DNA of 9,984 nt from Dehalococcoidia bacterium (GTDB lineage: Bacteria > Chloroflexota > Dehalococcoidia > JAUYDP01): assembly GCA_030691805.1 (NCBI GenBank), contig JAUYDP010000272.1, positions 1-9,984 on the forward strand. Reading direction: 5' to 3'. The translations under genes were made by a program, and so were the position numbers. Each line of letters opens with the position of its first letter. The first letter of the stretch is position 1. The notes under the pieces were generated by a model. The model was not told where the DNA came from, did no database searches, and saw only the letters and a program-made list of their open reading frames with translations. This document shows, in pieces, positions 5,740 to 9,984 of the stretch.

Positions 5740-6849
5740 CTATACGTGGAACAAAACGTTCAAAACATCGCCGTCCTGCACCCGATAGGCTTTGCCCTCG
5801 GCGCGGATAAGGCCTCGCTTCCGGGCTTCGACCAAGCTCCCGCAGCGGACCAGGTCCTCCCAATTGATTACCTCGGCCCGGATGAAACCGCGTTCCAGGT
5901 CGGTGTGAATGACTCCGGCGGCCTGCTGGGCAGTCGCTCCCCGGACAAGAGGCCAGGCCCGGGATTCGTCCGGACCGGTCGTCAGGAAATGAAAGCGGTT
6001 GGTGATGGTGTGGCAAAGCTGTAATAGCCTTTGAAGGGGGCGGCTCTGTAGCCCCAGGCTTGCACGGAACTCGTCTGCCTCTGCTGGTTCCAGCTCGTTC
6101 ATCTCCATCTCCGTCTGACATGGGACGGCCACCGCTTCGAGTCCAGCTCCTAGACGCTGGCGCGCTTCGAGCTCCAGGTCGGGAGCCCGGTCAATTCCCT
6201 CTTCGCCAATATTCAGCACGGCTAACACAGGCTTTGAGGTGAGCAACTGGTAGACTCGTAACAACCTCTCCTCTTGTTCGTTGATTTCCTGAGCGCGCAG
6301 GGGTGTGCCCTTCTCCAGGCCCTCTTTCAGACGGGATAGGAGAGTCCGGTCCTTTTCCATGGCCTCCCGCTCCTGTGGTTTCGCCTTGCCGGCTGAGTCC
6401 CGAATACGTTCCAGGCGCCGGTCCATAAGCATGATGTCGGCGAAAGCCAGCTCGAACTCGATGGTCTCCAGGTCACGCCAGGGGTCAACGCTTCCCAACT
6501 CGTGGGCCACGTTATCCTGCGAAAAAGCCCGGACCACGAAGACCAGGGCATCCACCTGGGCCAGGTCGGTCAGATAGCCGGCGCCGGAACCCTTGTCCCT
6601 GGTGTAGCCCTTAAGGCTTCCCGGGAAGTCCAGGAATTCCACTTCAGCGGGCACAATCTTCCTGGAGCGACACACTTTGGCCAGGGCTTCCAGGCGCTGG
6701 TCAGGGACCTTGGTAATACCAGGGTGAGGTTCGCGGGCAACCGCGCCTGGCCCGGTGGGGAGCCGCGTCCCCGTCAGGGCGTTAAAAAGCGTGGTCTTGC
6801 CGCTCTGGGCCAGGCCGATGATGCTGAAGCGTAAGAAGGGGTTGCTCAT
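5740..6849 (-). CDS. ychF: YchF/OLA1-family P-loop nucleotidase with TGS-like C-terminus
   Basis: A 369-residue Obg-like NTPase. Family members bind ribosomes and often prefer ATP to GTP; their role includes stress and translation control. G1 is GLAQSGKTT (12-20), unusual because canonical YchF has a GLPNVGKST-type loop. The G3 region is DFPG (74-77) rather than DIAG, and the G4 position reads NIGE (213-216), consistent with the NxxE form that relaxes guanine specificity. VDPWRDLETIEFEL (121-134) and the charged helical stretch at 140-200 match the YchF coiled-coil insert. The C-terminus, from FHFLTTGPDESRAW (286-299) through AAGVIHTDLERGFIRAEVI (310-328) to VQDGDVLNVLFHV, is the conserved DUF933/TGS part. 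It is thus a divergent YchF or a paralogue. It starts at ATG 6849 with a weak ribosome site and a nearby promoter-like sequence. Confidence 0.88.
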   Translation of the reverse strand: MSNPFLRFSIIGLAQSGKTTLFNALTGTRLPTGPGAVAREPHPGITKVPDQRLEALAKVCRSRKIVPAEVEFLDFPGSLKGYTRDKGSGAGYLTDLAQVDALVFVVRAFSQDNVAHELGSVDPWRDLETIEFELAFADIMLMDRRLERIRDSAGKAKPQEREAMEKDRTLLSRLKEGLEKGTPLRAQEINEQEERLLRVYQLLTSKPVLAVLNIGEEGIDRAPDLELEARQRLGAGLEAVAVPCQTEMEMNELEPAEADEFRASLGLQSRPLQRLLQLCHTITNRFHFLTTGPDESRAWPLVRGATAQQAAGVIHTDLERGFIRAEVINWEDLVRCGSLVEARKRGLIRAEGKAYRVQDGDVLNVLFHV

Positions 6850-6867
6850 TTATTTCTAGCATCGGTC

Positions 6868-6897
6868 ATTATGCCGCAGCGGGACGGCCTTGGGCAA
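6868..6897 (-). promoter_or_regulatory. Possible promoter of ychF
   Basis: On the minus strand TTGCCC (6897-6892) and CATAAT (6873-6868) are 18 bases apart, matching four and five of six consensus positions. The -10 box is 18 bases before the ychF ATG, giving a very short leader, which fits the lack of a strong Shine-Dalgarno. Confidence 0.4.
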
Positions 6898-7265
6898 GCG
6901 GCTCCTCCAAAGACCCCCGCCTTCCACCCTTTTTTGTTTCTTACCGCAGTTCCTCATGCCTCTCCGGGGCACCACCGGGGTTGAAAACCTGTCTCCTCTA
7001 CAGAAGTGGAACAGGCGTCCCGCCTGTTCGTACAGGCCAGAGGCCTGTGCCACTTTGCCAGGATTCTTTTTCATACCAGATGCGCAGATGACGTGGAGGA
7101 CTCACCGTTTGCACCCCTGCGCCCTCTATGCCCCTGCGGTAAAAGGTGTTTGCGTCCTACCAGGTCAAGTGCTATTGTGGTGTCCTAGCCTCGTATAGTA
7201 GGCAGGCAAGGGCTATCCTCGCGCCAGGCAGAGTCTAAATATACTCAAAAGACGGAGGAGAAGGC
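6898..7265. other. Divergent intergenic region between ychF and the second ligase
   Basis: About 370 bases without a convincing gene. The region holds the compound palindrome at 7004-7055. Near the plus-strand ligase there are two -10-like boxes (TATAGT at 7194-7199 and TATACT at about 7238-7243), but neither has a good -35 at the right distance. The ligase ribosome site GGAGGA lies shortly before ATG 7266. Short ORFs here have no family resemblance. Confidence 0.5.
7004..7055. repeat. 52-bp compound palindrome able to form a three-way junction
   Basis: Two adjacent perfect hairpins are enclosed by an outer stem. The first is GAACAGGCG, loop TCC, CGCCTGTTC (7009-7029). The second is ACAGGCC, loop AGA, GGCCTGT (7032-7048). 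The outer stem is AAGTG (7004-7008) with CACTT (7051-7055). Both arms share the ACAGGC core. It resembles a dispersed intergenic palindromic element; it is not a tRNA (no acceptor end, no anticodon geometry). Confidence 0.75.
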
Positions 7266-8966
7266 ATGTCCATCGAGACGCGGCTGACGCCCCGGTTGAT
7301 AGCCGAGTACACGGCAAAAGGCTACTGGTCGGACATGACCGTCGGGGAACGGCTAGGCCAAATGGTGGAGGCTTACGCCGGAAAAACGGCTGTCGTGGAT
7401 GCGAGGCAGCGCGTGACCTATGCCGAATTTGGGCAACTGGTGGACCGCCTGGCGCTCGGGCTGCATGAGCTGGGAATCAGGGCCGGCGAGCGTGTGACGG
7501 CTCAGTTGCCCAACCGGGTGGAGGCCATGGCTGTCTATTTCGCAGTGGCCGAGATCGGAGCCGTCCTTTGTCCGGTAGTGCCCTACTACCGGGCCGCTGA
7601 AGTACGCCATATCCTGGACCGATCCGAATCGGTAGCCATGGTCCTGCCCGATGCTTTTGGCGGGTTCGACTACTTAGAGATGCTTCGCGAGATACGGCCA
7701 AGCCTCCCGGCTTTGAAACACGTTATTGTGGTGGGGGTGAATGTGCCTTCCGGCCTGGCCTCTTTCCAGGAACTGGTGGGGGGGGAAACCAAAGCCGGCC
7801 CAGCGGCTGGCAAGACCCAGGTCCAGCGTGACAGAACGGCTGAGTGGGCCGCTCCGAAGGTCCGGCTGGCCGCCCCGAGGCCTGACGCCAACGCACCCCT
7901 GGCCCTGGTGTTTACGTCGGGCACGGAGGCAGCTCCAAAGGCTCCAATCTGGACCCACAACACTGTCCACAATTGCCGGGTGTACAACGTAGGCCTGGAG
8001 CTGACCGACAAGGACGTCCAACTCTCTCTGGCCCCGGTCTACCATGCCTTCGGGCTGGCTGTGGGCTGTCACCACGTTCTGGCCGAGGTCGGGTGCACCA
8101 GTATCTGGATGGACTCTTTCGACCCCGAGGAGGCCCTGCGCCTGATCGAGAGAGAGCGGGCCACGGTGGTCCTGGGGGTTCCGCCTCAGCTCATGGCTAT
8201 CCTGAACCACCCCAACCTGAGGAATTACGACCTGAGCTCCCTGCGCGTTTTCCTTACGGGTGGCGCCCCTATGCCTGCGGAAGGGATCAGACGGCTTAAG
8301 GCCGAGGTTGGCTGTGGATTCGTCACCCAGTGGGGAGCCAGCGAAAGCACGGGAGGGCCCATCACCCGGTTGAACGATCCGCCGGAGTTGGCGGCTACCA
8401 CAGTGGGCTGCCCGACCGACCCCGCGGTGGAGGTGGCTGTTTTCGACGAGGAAAGGGAGAACATCCTGCCCCCCGGGCAGGTTGGGGAGATGGCCATCCG
8501 GGGCCCCTTTGTCCACGCAGGATACTTCAAGGACCCGGAGCTCACGCGGCGCTCCTTCCATCCAGATGGCTGGTTCTTCACAGGAGACTCGGCCATCATA
8601 GATGAGCAGGGCTACGTTCGCTTCGTCAGCCGCATCAAGGATATCATCAACCGCGGGGGTGAGAAGATAAGCGCGCGGGAGGTGGAGGAATATCTCTACA
8701 CGCACCCCAAGGTCCTGGCTGCGGCTATGGTAGGCATGCCGGACCCTCGCCTGGGTGAGCGGAATTGCATTTACCTGGTCCTCAGGGAGGGTCAGACCAC
8801 CTCTCTGGAGGAAATAGTCTCCTTTCTCCAGGACAGGGGCCTTGCCAGGGTCAAGCTGCCCGAGAGGATGGAGATCGTGGACAGTCTTCCCCTGACGCCC
8901 AGCGGCAAGGTGCGGAAGAACCTCCTGCGGGAGGACGTGGCGCGCAAGCTGAAAGCGGGCGAGTAA
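7266..8966 (+). CDS. Acyl-CoA ligase (AMP-forming), cyclohexanecarboxylate/DHB-AMP ligase-like, variant P-loop
   Basis: A 566-residue ANL enzyme that should activate a carboxylic acid through acyl-AMP. The start (YTAKGYWSDMTVGERL, 15-30) resembles cyclohexanecarboxylate-CoA ligases and 2,3-dihydroxybenzoate-AMP ligases. Later motifs are in place: FLTGGAP (329-335), WGASE (356-360; A5), FFTGD (437-441; A7), VSRIKDIINRGGEKISAREV (454-473; A8) and the catalytic lysine in PLTPSGK (K548; A10). The P-loop is altered: TSGTEAAPKA (217-226) where TSGTTGxPKG is usual, so Thr-Gly become Glu-Ala and the final Gly is Ala; the Lys is kept. A roughly 35-residue Lys/Ala/Pro-rich insert (172-207) precedes it. 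Start ATG 7266 follows GGAGGA at a good distance. It is divergent from the ychF-ligase pair and is a paralogue of the ligase at 3799. The enzyme is probably active, but the substrate is unknown. Confidence 0.92.
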   Translation: MSIETRLTPRLIAEYTAKGYWSDMTVGERLGQMVEAYAGKTAVVDARQRVTYAEFGQLVDRLALGLHELGIRAGERVTAQLPNRVEAMAVYFAVAEIGAVLCPVVPYYRAAEVRHILDRSESVAMVLPDAFGGFDYLEMLREIRPSLPALKHVIVVGVNVPSGLASFQELVGGETKAGPAAGKTQVQRDRTAEWAAPKVRLAAPRPDANAPLALVFTSGTEAAPKAPIWTHNTVHNCRVYNVGLELTDKDVQLSLAPVYHAFGLAVGCHHVLAEVGCTSIWMDSFDPEEALRLIERERATVVLGVPPQLMAILNHPNLRNYDLSSLRVFLTGGAPMPAEGIRRLKAEVGCGFVTQWGASESTGGPITRLNDPPELAATTVGCPTDPAVEVAVFDEERENILPPGQVGEMAIRGPFVHAGYFKDPELTRRSFHPDGWFFTGDSAIIDEQGYVRFVSRIKDIINRGGEKISAREVEEYLYTHPKVLAAAMVGMPDPRLGERNCIYLVLREGQTTSLEEIVSFLQDRGLARVKLPERMEIVDSLPLTPSGKVRKNLLREDVARKLKAGE

Positions 8967-9119
8967 GGCCCTGTCTCCGGCGCCGACAAACAAGTTCGGG
9001 GCCTGCGGCGGCCAAGTTTGGAGAAAGAGTTCAAGAGAAGAAAACATTCTTGTCGCATCTTCTCCCCCGCCAACGCCATGCGCCCTGCAAATTGCCAGAA
9101 AGAGCCTTAGATTGCTATG

Positions 9120-9148
9120 TTGACATTATGTTATACTCTTCCTATCCC
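9120..9148 (+). promoter_or_regulatory. Possible promoter of the toxin-antitoxin pair
   Basis: A perfect TTGACA at 9120-9125 has TATCCC at 9143-9148 after 17 bases, a poor -10. A better -10 (TATACT, 9132-9137) lies only 6 bases after it, with no clear -35 of its own. The AT-rich patch in otherwise GC-rich sequence just before the antitoxin gene, including the small palindrome ACAT-T-ATGT (9123-9131), is a likely promoter/operator zone, but the exact boxes are uncertain. Confidence 0.45.
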
Positions 9149-9169
9149 CAATATGGGAGGTGAACGGAA

Positions 9170-9466
9170 GTGGCAAAGGAACTCAAAAACGTCGATATCA
9201 CCAATAAAGTAGAGCTCTTGCAGATCGTTGAGCAGGTGCAGAGTGCCAACCAAGCGCTGGTATTGAGCAAGGGGGGTGAGGACGTGGCGATTGTACGGCC
9301 GGTGAAACGGCCGAGTGGTCCCCCCATTCCCCGGGGCAAGCCCTTCACCAAGGACGACCCCTTGTGGGATTTGGCCGGGGCGGGTGCATCTGGACTGGGG
9401 GACGTCTCCGAAAATAAGCACAAGTACCTGGCAGAGGCGTATCTCGCTCATGCCAGAACGGCATGA
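9170..9466 (+). CDS. Type II antitoxin, Phd/YefM-like
   Basis: A 98-residue small protein starting at GTG 9170 behind GGGAGGTGA. The N-terminal part (KVELLQIVEQVQSANQALVL, 13-32, then GGEDVAIVRPVK, 35-46) has the strand-helix layout of Phd/AbrB-like antitoxins, which bind their own operator. The C-terminal part, with DDPLWDLAGAGASG (62-75) and SENKHKYLAEAYLAH (80-94), would wrap the toxin. The stop overlaps the toxin start (ATGA), so the two are translated together, antitoxin first, as in standard TA operons. The product should neutralise the PIN RNase next door and repress the operon. The N-terminal class is inferred from pattern only. Confidence 0.75.
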   Translation: MAKELKNVDITNKVELLQIVEQVQSANQALVLSKGGEDVAIVRPVKRPSGPPIPRGKPFTKDDPLWDLAGAGASGLGDVSENKHKYLAEAYLAHARTA

Positions 9467-9903
9467 GACAAGATCGCCCTTCCTTTTCCCACGGGGCCCT
9501 GATTGACACTTCGGCCTACTTTGCTTTTGCCGACCGCGATGATGTCCATCGGTCGGATGCGCAGGCGGTCTTCACCCGCCTAGCTGAAAGCCGTGTCCGC
9601 CTCCTCACCACGAACCTGATCCTGGCGGAGACCCACGCGCTCATTCTAAATCGCCTAAACCGCCTGGTTGCCAGCCGGTTTCTCCATGACACCCTGCAAG
9701 GAAGTACCACCATACTGTGGGTTACTCCGGCGGATGTTCAGCAAGCAGCCCAGATTATTGACCAGCACGACGACAAGGACTTCTCACTCACCGACGCCAC
9801 GAGCTTTGCGGTCATGGAGCGCCTCCGCATAGGAGTGGTCTTCACTTTCGACCACCACTTTGTCCAGTACGGCTTTTCTCTCCTTACCCCCGATCGCTTT
9901 TAA
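9463..9903 (+). CDS. vapC: VapC-like PIN-domain RNase toxin
   Basis: A 146-residue PIN-domain protein, the size usual for VapC toxins, which cut specific tRNAs, rRNA or mRNA with Mg2+ or Mn2+. The acidic active-site residues are visible in order: D15 in ALIDTSAYFAF, E56 in NLILAETHAL, D106 and D111 in DKDFSLTDATSF, and D130 in FTFDHHF. It is intact, with no frameshift. Its ATG overlaps the antitoxin stop by four bases (ATGA). Together they form a compact TA locus placed about 200 bases after the ligase gene. Contrast the broken PIN remnant at 3367-3662, which is a different PIN subtype. The symbol reflects family only; the target RNA is unknown. Confidence 0.88.
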   Translation: MRQDRPSFSHGALIDTSAYFAFADRDDVHRSDAQAVFTRLAESRVRLLTTNLILAETHALILNRLNRLVASRFLHDTLQGSTTILWVTPADVQQAAQIIDQHDDKDFSLTDATSFAVMERLRIGVVFTFDHHFVQYGFSLLTPDRF

Positions 9904-9984
9904 CAGATCATAGCTCCCTGCCACCCCACTCGCCATCTAATCTCCCGAGATGAGGTCAAGCCGCAACTCCTAACCGCCCGATGT

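Noticed and set aside
5546..6121. Minus-strand open frame overlapping the end of ychF and the repeats
   Set aside because: Low-complexity Arg/Pro-rich translation in a shifted frame of ychF running into hairpin repeats; no independent support.
7004..7055. tRNA-like cloverleaf
   Set aside because: Only 52 bases, with two hairpin arms, no acceptor stem with CCA-type end, no T-loop or anticodon loop of seven bases.
7674..9047. 457-residue minus-strand open frame opposite the second ligase
   Set aside because: It is antisense to a gene with complete ANL motifs, shows no family features, and is explained by GC-rich codon use.
9035..9064. Possible hairpin GAGAAGA/TCTTCTC after the second ligase
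   Set aside because: Only a 7-bp A/T-rich stem with a 16-base loop and no following T run, so it is not a credible terminator.

Overview
The window is GC-rich bacterial DNA with densely packed genes in both orientations. It reads as a chromosomal segment from an uncultivated or environmental bacterium. The gene order bL9, DnaB, DnaD-domain protein, DnaC/DnaI-type loader, plus a pair of acyl-CoA ligases, a YchF GTPase and PIN-type toxin-antitoxin loci, suggests Chloroflexota, perhaps a Dehalococcoidia relative. That placement is inference from gene content and protein style; no rRNA or other decisive marker is present.

Left block (1-3250, minus strand): a replication operon read right to left. 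A promoter lies at about 3223-3250, followed by rplI (ribosomal protein bL9), dnaB (replicative helicase), a DnaD-domain protein, and a DnaC/DnaI-like AAA+ helicase loader that runs off the left edge. The stop of rplI overlaps the start of dnaB, and the stop of dnaB overlaps the start of dnaD. The loader starts inside the end of dnaD. Helicase, loader and primosome adaptor are thus translated from one message. The bL9 gene appears to begin with an ATC codon behind a near-perfect Shine-Dalgarno. The start region of the loader gene is duplicated.

Centre-left (3270-3662, minus strand): remains of a toxin-antitoxin locus. It holds the C-terminal half of a PIN toxin with a frameshift, followed by a 31-residue stub that looks like the start of a ribbon-helix-helix antitoxin.

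Centre (3799-6849, minus strand): an acyl-CoA synthetase, then about 290 bp packed with palindromes and short direct repeats, then a YchF-type P-loop nucleotidase.

Right (7004-9903): a 416-bp divergent intergenic region carrying a compound palindrome, then on the plus strand a second acyl-CoA ligase related to the first but with an altered nucleotide-binding loop. An apparently intact type II toxin-antitoxin pair (Phd-like antitoxin, VapC-like PIN toxin) follows with ATGA overlap. I see nothing in the last 80 bases.

The two ligases probably activate carboxylic acids (fatty, aromatic or alicyclic) as CoA thioesters; the substrates cannot be told from sequence. I do not see a clearly new multi-gene system. 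The most unusual signals are the bL9 start codon, the duplicated loader start, and the hairpin-repeat cluster at 5511-5728.
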